Of a stretch of DNA of 64,000 bases, positions 44,389 to 52,466 are shown in pieces; the stretch's first letter is position 1, and each line of letters opens with the position of its first letter. The position numbers and the translations under genes were made by a program. Source of the stretch: ChocPot-Mid sp043804925. Its GTDB lineage: Bacteria > Bacteroidota > Ignavibacteria > Kapaibacteriales > UBA2268. The notes below the pieces were generated by a model. That model worked only from the letters and a program-made list of their open reading frames with translations. It searched no databases and had not been told where the DNA came from. The DNA lies in the NCBI GenBank assembly GCA_043804925.1, contig JAZDIP010000007.1, forward strand, positions 43,537 through 107,536, in the 5' to 3' direction.

Positions 44389-45352
44389 TCTCCTTAGTAT
44401 TTATAATTGTAAATGATTTGTAGTAAATTTCGAAATCCTTAATCAAAAAGTCGTGGTCTTCGCTTGTGTCGTATTCATCGAACTTCACTCCGCTGACTTT
44501 TTTCCATTTCCTGCCGTCAGGAGTTATAATCTTCGCACCAAAGGACAATTTAAAAAGGTCTTTCACCGTTTCAGAGTAAATAACAGGTATCGTATTAACT
44601 TTTTGTTCGGTTTTTGGATATTCAGATTTATTAATTGAATTTTCGGGTGAAAACTCCTCCCAGATTCTATTATTTATCCATGTTTGAAGGTTCTTAGGTG
44701 CAGGAAAGAACTTATTTTCTTGTTTTGCTTTCTGTCGTTCGCTTTCTTCTTTTTGAATTGCAGTTAACAACAAGGGTAAAACCTCCAACCAGTCATCGTG
44801 CTTTTTACGGAAATTCTCAAATTCTGTTTTTACTCCTCTTTTACGACCGGGATATAACTTAACAAAATCAATAAATAATGTATTTATTTTATCATTATTC
44901 TCATTCTTTACATTATTGTCTGTGTTGAATAGCTGTTCTGTTGTTGTTGAGTTGTTGTTATCTGCTTGTTCATCTTGCTGTTCAGATAGAAAACTTATAT
45001 TTTGATATTTCTCCCAATTGCAGATAGTTATGATGGAATAGTGGTTGTTCGCTTTTATGCTGATATTTCCCATATCCACAAGCTTTTTCATTCTGTTATT
45101 CACGGAACTCTCTGTCATAGCCAGTTCATCAGATGCCGTCTTTCTGCCGGAGATAAACTGACCTTGTTTAATTTCGACCTCAGTAAAACCGGTGCCTGCT
45201 TTCATAGATGCCCATCTTTGCCTGTGCGATGCCTTCAAAAGACACCAGAGCCAAACCTTAAGCAGTTCAGGATTGGAAAACGCCTGACTGTCCAAAAGAG
45301 AACGGTGAAGCATAATCCATCCCTGATTTGTTGTATTGATTATTTCACTCAT
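44372..45352 (-). CDS. Phage replication-initiation-like protein
   Basis: A 326-residue protein beginning GWIMLHRSLLDSQAFSNPELLKVWLWCLLKA, which is the N-terminal winged-helix of phage replisome organiser/DnaD-like proteins; TESSVNNRMKKLVDMGNISI is the recognition helix and wing. A Gln/Asn-rich linker (about 125-160) leads to a helical segment (FVKLYPGRKRGVKTEFENF, WLEVLPLLLTAIQKEE, NLQTWINNRIWEEF) typical of the helicase-loader part of such proteins. A C-terminal PDG-W module follows. The start overlaps the upstream gene's stop (ATGA). It marks the neighbourhood as a prophage or integrative-element remnant. Confidence 0.7.
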   Translation of the reverse strand: MSEIINTTNQGWIMLHRSLLDSQAFSNPELLKVWLWCLLKASHRQRWASMKAGTGFTEVEIKQGQFISGRKTASDELAMTESSVNNRMKKLVDMGNISIKANNHYSIITICNWEKYQNISFLSEQQDEQADNNNSTTTEQLFNTDNNVKNENNDKINTLFIDFVKLYPGRKRGVKTEFENFRKKHDDWLEVLPLLLTAIQKEESERQKAKQENKFFPAPKNLQTWINNRIWEEFSPENSINKSEYPKTEQKVNTIPVIYSETVKDLFKLSFGAKIITPDGRKWKKVSGVKFDEYDTSEDHDFLIKDFEIYYKSFTIINTKENGYGE

Positions 45353-45534
45353 TTTCCCGCTCCTTTAGTATCAAAGTTATCAGGAATAAAATAGAATGTT
45401 TCACCGAAATATGGGAACCATTCTATAATACTAAGTGCGGACAGCTCTTTAATTTTTTCATAAGACAAGTCGAAACACCTTTGAGCTTCGAACTTCGAAA
45501 TTGATTTTTCGAATTTTTCAATTAAATCATGCAT
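45349..45534 (-). CDS. Small island protein, first gene of the replication-like operon
   Basis: A 61-residue protein (MHDLIEKFEKSISKFEAQ... ending NFDTKGAGK), half charged helix, half hydrophobic with WFPYFGETFYFIPD. No family recognised. Its stop overlaps the start of the replication-like gene by 4 bp, so they are translated together. Inverted repeats containing TTGTACTAAAA begin at its start codon and two palindromic operators lie 73 and 142 bp upstream, suggesting tight control. Confidence 0.6.
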   Translation of the reverse strand: MHDLIEKFEKSISKFEAQRCFDLSYEKIKELSALSIIEWFPYFGETFYFIPDNFDTKGAGK

Positions 45535-45586
45535 TGTACTAAAACCTTTTTATTTGTGAAAAATAATTTTAGTACAAAACTAAAAT
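45534..45586. promoter_or_regulatory. Inverted TTGTACTAAAA repeats at the operon start
   Basis: TTGTACTAAAA (45534-45544) is mirrored perfectly as TTTTAGTACAA (45567-45577), with a 22-base spacer. An overlapping second dyad, ATTTTAGT-ACAAA-ACTAAAAT, spans 45566-45586. Three ACTAAAA half-sites thus cover the 5' leader of the 61-residue gene. Confidence 0.5.
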
Positions 45587-45606
45587 GAGAGATAAGGGTT
45601 ATTCAA

Positions 45607-45624
45607 TAGGTTACCAGTAACCTA
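45607..45624. promoter_or_regulatory. Palindromic operator copy 1
   Basis: TAGGTTACCAGTAACCTA: 8-bp arms around CA. It differs from the second copy at only two positions, which are symmetric (C/T and G/A), so both copies keep perfect symmetry. It lies upstream of the minus-strand operon. Confidence 0.7.
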
Positions 45625-45675
45625 AATGTTAAAAGTGAGTATTAATTAGGATTTACGAAAGTAAAATTTAGAAAA

Positions 45676-45693
45676 TAGGTTATCAATAACCTA
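45676..45693. promoter_or_regulatory. Palindromic operator copy 2
   Basis: TAGGTTATCAATAACCTA: a perfect palindrome around CA, 69 bp from copy 1 (centre to centre), near 6.5 helical turns. Between the stop of the 243-residue gene (45703) and the 61-residue gene start. Confidence 0.7.
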
Positions 45694-45702
45694 CCAAAAT
45701 AA

Positions 45703-46434
45703 CTACGGATTTTTAAAACTTTCAAAACTATCCCCATACTCTTTTAAGATACTTTCAATTTCGGATATGATTTTTTGATTTTTAGGTTTGTTTGCTTCTT
45801 TTCTTTTTATATAAGTTTTCATACTTTTCCAGTTGCTATCGGTAAAGTCAAAAATATTTAATCTCATTAACCATGTAATTATAGATTGTGAATCTGTATT
45901 ATTAATGCAAATTAGTTGACTTGCCAAAATTTTAAAATCAATTTTTTTAGATTTTGCCTTATCACTATTGAAAACAAATTTTCCTTCGCTGTTCTTCTTA
46001 AAAAATGAATAATTCAAATTAATTATTACATCTTGAGTTTCACCAATTTGAGTAGTTTTAACCTTTATATCACCTTTACTTTCTATAGGAAAGTGCTTTT
46101 CAAATAGATCTTCTCTATCGTTATTGAGCAGTTCTTTTTGAATAAGAAATAATAAAGATTTAATTCCAGAAATTTTTCCTCTTAAAACAAATCTTTCCTT
46201 ATTACCTTGAGGGTTTAATAGATTCTGATCATCTAATGATTTTAATAGCTTTTCATTTTTTTTATTTTGATATTTAAATTCTATTATTATCAGTTCTATA
46301 TCATCAAAAGATTTTTTATTGAAAAGTTTATTGATAATTTCTTGAAATTCTTTTATACCTTCATTAAGAGAATTTGATTGATTGAAGTTTATATTATCAA
46401 TAAATTTTAGGATTTCAACTTTACTTATATTCAT
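45703..46434 (-). CDS. Island protein of unknown function beside the restriction enzyme
   Basis: A 243-residue, very AT-rich gene encoding a Lys/Asn/Ile-rich, mostly helical protein. I recognise no domain; there is no signal peptide or membrane span. It contains LLKSLDDQNLLNPQG (hinge-like) and ends in a helical segment with KSMKTYIKRKEANKPKNQ. It is divergent from the type IIG restriction-modification gene (246 bp gap) and upstream of the two operators. Possible roles include regulation or an accessory defence function; neither is shown. Confidence 0.55.
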   Translation of the reverse strand: MNISKVEILKFIDNINFNQSNSLNEGIKEFQEIINKLFNKKSFDDIELIIIEFKYQNKKNEKLLKSLDDQNLLNPQGNKERFVLRGKISGIKSLLFLIQKELLNNDREDLFEKHFPIESKGDIKVKTTQIGETQDVIINLNYSFFKKNSEGKFVFNSDKAKSKKIDFKILASQLICINNTDSQSIITWLMRLNIFDFTDSNWKSMKTYIKRKEANKPKNQKIISEIESILKEYGDSFESFKNP

Positions 46435-46609
46435 ATCATAATTTCCTTATAAATTTTTCCTACAAACTTCTAAAAAACTTTATTTATTGAATAAACAAGT
46501 TTTGCACAAAGAATTAATATCTTCTGCGGATAAAGTTGTTTTGATAATTTAAGGTGCTGCTTATTATGAGATATAGCAATTTTATTTAGGTTTTTTTCCT
46601 TTGGTTTTG

Positions 46610-46617
46610 TAAGTTTG
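46610..46617 (+). promoter_or_regulatory. Candidate -7 element for the restriction-modification gene
   Basis: TAAGTTTG fits TAnnTTTG, 63 bp before the type IIG start. No TTG stands at the normal upstream distance. The rest of the 246-bp gap shows nothing else. Confidence 0.35.
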
Positions 46618-46680
46618 ATATTTTAAAAAGTTAACAGAACTTTGAGCAACGATATATTTTGAAATAAACATTTAAATTGA

Positions 46681-49600
46681 ATGCTGAATATTAAACCGAA
46701 TCACAGGGCTATTACTGATTATTACAAAGCTCTCGATGTTTTTGCCCGGCAGGGTATAACTCACGAGACTGCTGTCAAGAATGCTTTTCAATCTGTCCTT
46801 ACTTATTGCTGTAAGCAGATGAATCTCGATTTTATCGAAGAATATCCTTACAAACGTCTGGAAAAATACAAAGCAAGAATTGACGGTGCTTTTCTCGATT
46901 CATTCAGAGTTCCTCAAGGTTATTGGGAAGCAAAAGACAGTCAGGATGATTTGGCTAAAGAAGTTATTAAAAAATTTGAAATCGGCTACCCAAGGGATAA
47001 TATTATTTTCCAATCACCCGAAAGAGCTATCATTTATCAGGGTTCTTCACTGGTTCTTGATGAGGATATTACGTCACCTACCCGTCTTACTTCTGTTCTA
47101 AAAGAATTGTTTCTTTATAAGACAGATATTCAGTTCGACTGGGAGCAGGCAGTTGAAGAATTCAAAATGAGAATACCGGAATCCGCCGAAGTCATTATCA
47201 AATTAATCGAAGAAGAACGGAAATCCAACAAGCAATTTATTGATTCCCTCGAAACATTTACAACACTCTGCAGGACTTCAATCAATCCGAATATATCGCT
47301 TGAAGCAATCGAGGAAATGCTCGTTCAACACCTTCTGACAGAAAGAATTTTCCGAAAAGTATTTGAAAATTCGGATTTCGTTAACAGAAACATCATAGCT
47401 CATGAGATTGACAAGGTAATTACAAGTTTAACATCGAGGAAATTCAACAGAAACGATTTTTTGAAACCTTTAGACAGGTTTTATTCTGTACTCGAAAAAA
47501 GAGCACAAAACATAACCGATTTCAGCATAAAACAATCGTTTCTGAATACTGTTTATGAAAAGTTTTTCCAAGGGTTTGCTGTCAAAGAAGCCGATACTAT
47601 GGGCATTGTTTATACGCCTCAGCCGATTGTGAACTTCATGGTTGATTCGGTGGAGGAGATTCTGAAAAGAGAATTCGGGCTGTCTATCAGCGCTCCGAAT
47701 GTGCATTTTTTAGACCCGTTCACAGGTACGGGAAATTTCATTATTAACTTAATGAGAAAAACCAATAAAACTGATTTAAAGCACAAATACATGAACGAAC
47801 TTCATTGCAATGAAATTATGCTGTTACCATACTATATTGCTTCGATGAATATTGAACATGAATTTTATGAAATAACCGGCGAATATATACCATTTCAGGG
47901 TATTTGCCTTGTTGATACATTTCAGCTTGCAGAAGAAGCGCAATTCAGTATGTTCTCGGAAGCCAACACAGAAAGAGTTGAAAAACTAAAACAAACACCA
48001 ATATTTGTTTTTATCGGCAACCCGCCTTACAATGCAGGGCAGGTGAATGAAAACGACAATAACAAAAACAGGAAATATCCCATAATTGATAAAAGAGTAA
48101 GCGATACTTTTGCAAAGGATTCAAAAGCAACAAATAAGAATATGCTCCAAGACCCTTACATAAAAGCATTCCGTTTTGCTATGGATAAAGTAATTGAGCG
48201 GGGTGAGGGAATTGTTGCTTTTGTTTCAAATAATAGTTTTATTGACGGAATAGCTCTCGATGGTGTAAGAAAACATATATATGAAAATTTCGATTCAATT
48301 TATGTTGTTGATTTGAAGGGAAACATCAGAAAAGATTCAATGCGTGATGGAATACCACTTGGCGAAAAACATACGGTATTTGGTTTAGGTGCTATGGTTG
48401 GAATTTCAATTATATTTTTGGTTAAAAAGAAAAAAACGAAAAATAAATTAGTAAAGTATTCCGAAGTTGATTTCCGCTCAACACGTGAAGAAAAATTCAA
48501 ATTCCTCGAAAAAGCTGGGAATATTTACAATTTACCAAAAAAAGAAATAACTCCCGACGCAAAAAATAACTGGCTGAATGAAGGTATGGATAATGATTTT
48601 GATTCGCTTTTGCCGATGGGGACTAAGGAAGCAAAAGCAGGTAATGAGAATGCAATATTTAAGTTGTACAGTAGAGGAGTTGTTACATGTAGAGATACAT
48701 GGGCTTTTAATTTCAATAACCATGAACTAAATCAATATATTAATAAAACAATTAATTATTATAATGAAATATTTACCAAAAAAATAAATAATGTTGAAAT
48801 ATTAAATGAAGAATTTTATAACGATTTACAGATCAGCTGGTCTGAAAGTTTAATAAATTTTCTTGCTAGAAAAATAAAAATTCAATTTAATAATGAAAAT
48901 ATTAGAGAATCACTTTACAGACCTTATATTAAAACAAATTTATATTTTGATAAACACCTTACCGAAAGAAGGTATCAATTTTCAAAAATATTTCCAATTA
49001 AAGATAGTGAATTAGAAAATCAGGTTATATGTGTTAGTGGATTGGGTTCAAGCAAACCTTTTCATTCCTTAATGGTAAATTTGATTCCTGAATTAAGTAT
49101 TGTTAGCACATCACAATGCTTTCCATTTTATACATACAATGAAGACGGCACTGGAAGAAAAGAAAACATAAGCGATTGGGCTTTGGAGCAGTTCCGTGAG
49201 CATTACAAAGACCAAAGCATAACAAAGTGGGATATATTCTATTATATCTATGCTGTATTACATACTCCGGCTTACAAAGAAAAGTATTCAGCAAATTTAA
49301 GACGTTCACTACCTCATATTCCTTTTTATGATGATTTCCGCAAGTATGCAGAAGCAGGCAAAAAATTAGCAGAACTCCACGTAAACTACGAAAACCAGCC
49401 GGAATACTATCTCCAGAAAATCGAAGCAGGAGGCAAAAAACTTGACTGGAGAGTCGAAAAGATGAAACTGTCGAAAGACAAGCAGACACTTATCTACAAT
49501 AACTTTCTTTCGATGACAGGAATCCCTTACGAAGCTTATGAATACAAACTCGGCAACCGCTCAGCTTTGGAATGGATTATTGACCAGTACCAAATAAAAA

Positions 49601-49725
49601 CAGACAAGCGTAGCGGAATAGTAAACGACCCAAACCGAGCCGACGAACCCGATTACATCGTCAGGCTAATAGGAAAAATAATAACCATCAGTTTGGAAAC
49701 AGTGAAGATAGTAAATGAGTTATGA
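46681..49725 (+). CDS. Type IIG-like restriction-modification enzyme (fused nuclease, adenine methylase, specificity)
   Basis: A 1014-residue single-chain enzyme. An N-terminal PD-(D/E)xK nuclease is suggested by IDGAF (Asp67) and YWEAKD (Glu83-x-Lys85). A helical connector follows, with TEAxTMGIVYTPQPIVNFMVDS-like sequence (MGIVYTPQPIVNFMVDS) at about 310-330. The gamma-class N6-adenine methylase has motif I DPFTGTGNF (~344) and motif IV GNPPYN (~446-451). The last third (~650-820 and beyond) is the target-recognition part, followed by a conserved C-terminal domain (LRRSLPHIPFYDDFRKYAEAGKKL). No helicase domain is seen, so it is not the translocating ISP type. It should both methylate and cut its site. 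The recognition segment is AT-richer than its flanks. Confidence 0.85.
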   Translation: MLNIKPNHRAITDYYKALDVFARQGITHETAVKNAFQSVLTYCCKQMNLDFIEEYPYKRLEKYKARIDGAFLDSFRVPQGYWEAKDSQDDLAKEVIKKFEIGYPRDNIIFQSPERAIIYQGSSLVLDEDITSPTRLTSVLKELFLYKTDIQFDWEQAVEEFKMRIPESAEVIIKLIEEERKSNKQFIDSLETFTTLCRTSINPNISLEAIEEMLVQHLLTERIFRKVFENSDFVNRNIIAHEIDKVITSLTSRKFNRNDFLKPLDRFYSVLEKRAQNITDFSIKQSFLNTVYEKFFQGFAVKEADTMGIVYTPQPIVNFMVDSVEEILKREFGLSISAPNVHFLDPFTGTGNFIINLMRKTNKTDLKHKYMNELHCNEIMLLPYYIASMNIEHEFYEITGEYIPFQGICLVDTFQLAEEAQFSMFSEANTERVEKLKQTPIFVFIGNPPYNAGQVNENDNNKNRKYPIIDKRVSDTFAKDSKATNKNMLQDPYIKAFRFAMDKVIERGEGIVAFVSNNSFIDGIALDGVRKHIYENFDSIYVVDLKGNIRKDSMRDGIPLGEKHTVFGLGAMVGISIIFLVKKKKTKNKLVKYSEVDFRSTREEKFKFLEKAGNIYNLPKKEITPDAKNNWLNEGMDNDFDSLLPMGTKEAKAGNENAIFKLYSRGVVTCRDTWAFNFNNHELNQYINKTINYYNEIFTKKINNVEILNEEFYNDLQISWSESLINFLARKIKIQFNNENIRESLYRPYIKTNLYFDKHLTERRYQFSKIFPIKDSELENQVICVSGLGSSKPFHSLMVNLIPELSIVSTSQCFPFYTYNEDGTGRKENISDWALEQFREHYKDQSITKWDIFYYIYAVLHTPAYKEKYSANLRRSLPHIPFYDDFRKYAEAGKKLAELHVNYENQPEYYLQKIEAGGKKLDWRVEKMKLSKDKQTLIYNNFLSMTGIPYEAYEYKLGNRSALEWIIDQYQIKTDKRSGIVNDPNRADEPDYIVRLIGKIITISLETVKIVNEL

Positions 49726-49768
49726 GGAGGAAAAGGACAGCTTGTGTTTCCTTGTGTTACCATAGTAC

Positions 49769-49975
49769 AATCCCGTTGGGATAAATTCTCTGTGTAGCTC
49801 TGTGTCTTCTCAGTGGAACTCTGTGTAATTGTCTTTCATTTTACATTGATAAAAAAAATCAGCTTAATCAACGGTTCAGACATTTGCGTGAAATAATGCA
49901 ATCCCGTTGGGATAAATTCTCTGTGTAGCTCTGTGTCTCCTCAGTGGCTCTCTGTGTAACTGCCTTTTATAATTG
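49769..49975. repeat. Two copies of an ATCCCGTTGGGAT + CTCTGTG block
   Basis: A block of about 75 bp (starting AATCCCGTTGGGATAAATTC, then CTCTGTGTAGCTCTGTGTC and CTCAGTGG) occurs at about 49769-49843 and again at 49900-49972 with few changes. Between them is a TCAGCTTAATCAACGGTTCAGAC phrase that mirrors one at 13520-13550. These fill the 313-bp gap after the restriction gene; no gene is seen there. Confidence 0.8.
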
Positions 49976-50038
49976 TTAATTCTTAACGGTTAATGGGGAA
50001 GAGGATAAATTTTAAAATAATGGCAGAAGCCGTAAAGA

Positions 50039-50383
50039 TTACTTTACAGCTTCTATTGCTTCTTCTTTTGTGCGGCATATATCCAAAGCAAGATTCAATT
50101 TTGTTACGTTGAATATGTTTTCAAGATAATCGCTTGCTCCGTAAATCACAATTTTACTGTCTTTCTTTTTGAGCATGGCATTACCTGAAAGCAATACTCC
50201 TATTGAACCGGAGTTCAGGTAGACTACATTTGTCAAGTCCACCAATACGGCTTTGTGACCTTTTTTTGCCATTTCCCTGAAAGAGTTTAATAAAGCTTCA
50301 TTCTCGTCTGAGCTATTGTAATCACCTTCAAGATGCAAAAGCACAGAATCTTTCATTTCTTCAATAGTTATAGTTGCATTCAT
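50039..50383 (-). CDS. STAS-domain protein (anti-sigma factor antagonist family)
   Basis: A 114-residue single STAS domain: VLLHLEGDYNSSDENEALL, HKAVLVDLTNVVYLNSGSIGVLL and KIVIYGASDYLENIFNV. Such proteins act in partner-switching with HPK-like anti-sigma kinases. The phosphorylation loop reads LNSGSIG where SpoIIAA has MDSSGLG, so the usual phospho-serine position appears to be Gly. No anti-sigma kinase or sigma factor is adjacent. Preceded on its strand by TAGTTTTG (50415-50408), a TAnnTTTG match. Confidence 0.85.
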   Translation of the reverse strand: MNATITIEEMKDSVLLHLEGDYNSSDENEALLNSFREMAKKGHKAVLVDLTNVVYLNSGSIGVLLSGNAMLKKKDSKIVIYGASDYLENIFNVTKLNLALDICRTKEEAIEAVK

Positions 50384-50457
50384 AATCTATCCTTAATATT
50401 TAAAATACAAAACTAATAAAAATTTTTATCATAATATAACATTGACGAATTAAATAC

Positions 50458-51381
50458 TCAATCATTATCATGTTTTGAAATATTAAACGTTGCAAGTACC
50501 GGACAATGGTCTGATATTTTTTCAGCTTCAAGAGAAGTTAAAGCGTTGAAAAAATTGTACATTCTAATAGAATTGCTCAAATATCTCTGTTTGGCACTTT
50601 TGGAAACCAGAATGTGGTCAATTGAATAGAGATATTCGTACTTACAGCTTTTCATTTCAGAAGTTAAAAACTCAATATTTTTATTTTCCACCAGACTAAT
50701 TAATGTTGGATTTGTTTTTCTTGCGGGATAGTCATTAAAATCACCAACAATAATTAAATCTTTTTCCGTGCTAATGCCAAGTGTGGAATCAATCCAGCTA
50801 CTTAAAGCTTCAGCTTGTTGTGACCTCAAAATCCTGCTTTGTTCCTCCAATTCATCTGTGCTGTCGTACCGGGAAGTTGATTTGAAATGAACTACCATCA
50901 TTAGCCAATCAAAATTACCTTTTTTAACTTCAAATAATAATCCCGGTTTTGTTTTGTTAGGTTCAACTTCAAGTTCATAGATATATTTCAACTGTTTCAA
51001 TTGTAAACTGCTTTTATATAGTATAGCAGGGTTTTGGCTGCCACTTTCATTCCCAACGAAAAAGGAGTAATCATCAAGATATTTTGTTAATTTCCTTAGG
51101 GCATCATCATTCTCGATTTCCTCGAGACCGATTATATCGGCACCTGAATTTATTATAATATCAGCAATATTGTTGTAGTCTTTTTCACTTCTTGGATTGG
51201 TATCGTCAATACCATCACCCAGCCATGCAATATTGAAAGTTCCGATAGTAATAAAATCAGTTTTATCTTCAACATCACTCGAGCATGATATTGAGAAGCT
51301 AAGAGATAAAAAACAAACCAATACAGCAATAAATCCCGTATTAACTTGATTATATTTTCTTTTTTTATTGAGATAATTCAT
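50458..51381 (-). CDS. Endonuclease/exonuclease/phosphatase family lipoprotein
   Basis: A 307-residue protein with a long basic N-terminus, hydrophobic span and lipobox SISC (Cys33). The EEP fold motifs are in order: IGTFNIAWLGD, IGLEEIEND (metal-binding Glu), VVHFKSTS (catalytic His), IIVGDFND (Asp/Asn), SIDHILVSK and ISDHCPVLATF (terminal Asp-His). Members cleave phosphodiesters in nucleic acids or other phosphates; this one faces the periplasm or cell surface, perhaps as a nuclease for nutrient recovery. It is 152 bp downstream of proline dehydrogenase on the same strand. Confidence 0.88.
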   Translation of the reverse strand: MNYLNKKRKYNQVNTGFIAVLVCFLSLSFSISCSSDVEDKTDFITIGTFNIAWLGDGIDDTNPRSEKDYNNIADIIINSGADIIGLEEIENDDALRKLTKYLDDYSFFVGNESGSQNPAILYKSSLQLKQLKYIYELEVEPNKTKPGLLFEVKKGNFDWLMMVVHFKSTSRYDSTDELEEQSRILRSQQAEALSSWIDSTLGISTEKDLIIVGDFNDYPARKTNPTLISLVENKNIEFLTSEMKSCKYEYLYSIDHILVSKSAKQRYLSNSIRMYNFFNALTSLEAEKISDHCPVLATFNISKHDND

Positions 51382-51400
51382 AATATATCCAACCCATTTA

Positions 51401-51550
51401 AAACTTAAAATTAAAGGTCTTAGTTCTTAAAAAACAGATTGCTTCACTGCGTTCGCAATGACATACTTCAACAGTCTCATCCGTAACCATTTTTAACTTA
51501 AAATTTAGAACTTAAAACTTAAAATTAAAGGTCTTAGTTCTTAAAAAACA
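51401..51550. repeat. 36-bp direct repeat flanking the proline dehydrogenase stop
   Basis: The same 36 bases occur at 51401-51436 and 51515-51550, 114 bp apart, both containing AAACTTAAAATTAAAGGTCT. The second copy includes the stop codon and last codons of proline dehydrogenase. Between them is GATTGCTTCACTGCGTTCGC with its inverted ATTGC/GCAAT ends (51438-51459). Confidence 0.85.
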
Positions 51551-52436
51551 TTGCTTTAATGATATGGCTTGCCATATCAGGATTTTCTTTCAGTCTTCTT
51601 GTAGCGTAACCATACCAATCCTCACCAAAAGGCACATATACACGAAGTTCGTGTCCCATTCCAAGAATTTCATTCCGCCTTCTTTCCCGAACTCCAAGAA
51701 GCATTTGAAACTCGTATTTGTTTTTTGAAATATTATTTGCAGAAATATAGTTCAAAGCGTCCTGGATTAATTCTTCATCATGAGTTGCTATACCAATATA
51801 CAAGTCATTCTCAAAAATCAATCTCAATAGTTTTTTATAATTCTCACGAACTTCTGTTTTCCCTTGAAAAGCAATTTGCGGTGATTCCTTATAGATTCCT
51901 TTGCATAGACGAATAGACGGTTTGTATTCAAGCAAAGATTTAATATCATCTTCGCTTCTCCGCATATATGCCTGAAAAACAAGGCCTACTTTATCGAGAC
52001 CATTTGCTCTGAGTTTTTTATATAGTTCAATTGTTTTTGTTGTATATGGCGAATTTTCCATATCGAGCCGGACAAAGATTCCTTTTTCGTTTGCCATTTT
52101 CACAAGTTCGGAAATATTATCGTAAGCAAAATCAACATCAATCCCAAGACCGAGAGATGTTGGTTTGATAGATAAATAAGTCCTGAGTTTGTTATCATCA
52201 ATAGCTTCAATAACGATTTGACTCATTTCTTTTTCGTGTAATGCCCTATCTTTTGTCGTTACGAATTCACCTAATACATCAATAGTTGACATTCCATTCA
52301 TACTCATTAGTTCCTGAGTAACTCTGACTGCATCGCTTAGATAAGGACCTGCGATGTATTTACTTGCCACTTGTTTAATTATTATTTTTGGAATAAGCGG
52401 CATCGTTTTGATAACAATATCATTAAGCATATTCAT
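51534..52436 (-). CDS. putA: Proline dehydrogenase
   Basis: A 300-residue stand-alone FAD-dependent proline dehydrogenase (PRODH), oxidising proline to pyrroline-5-carboxylate. TIM-barrel motifs: LSIKPTSLGLGIDVDFA, VRLDMENSPYTT, VFQAYMRRSEDDI, IRLCKGIYKE, IGIATHDEEL and the C-terminal EFQMLLGVRERRRNEI, which binds proline through its arginines. Short monofunctional type as in Gram-positives and Bacteroidota; no P5C dehydrogenase gene is present in the window. A proline iminopeptidase also occurs in the window, so peptide proline may feed this enzyme, though the two genes are far apart. Confidence 0.92.
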   Translation of the reverse strand: MNMLNDIVIKTMPLIPKIIIKQVASKYIAGPYLSDAVRVTQELMSMNGMSTIDVLGEFVTTKDRALHEKEMSQIVIEAIDDNKLRTYLSIKPTSLGLGIDVDFAYDNISELVKMANEKGIFVRLDMENSPYTTKTIELYKKLRANGLDKVGLVFQAYMRRSEDDIKSLLEYKPSIRLCKGIYKESPQIAFQGKTEVRENYKKLLRLIFENDLYIGIATHDEELIQDALNYISANNISKNKYEFQMLLGVRERRRNEILGMGHELRVYVPFGEDWYGYATRRLKENPDMASHIIKAMFFKN

Positions 52437-52466
52437 TACCCTTAGGATATAATATTTATTCGTAAT

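Noticed and set aside
45607..45693. CRISPR-like array from the two GGTTA palindromes
   Set aside because: Only two units, each a full palindrome, with a single 51-bp gap and no cas genes.
43929..49768. Exact ends of an integrated element around the island
   Set aside because: I found no integrase, tRNA target or matching direct repeats at the two edges.
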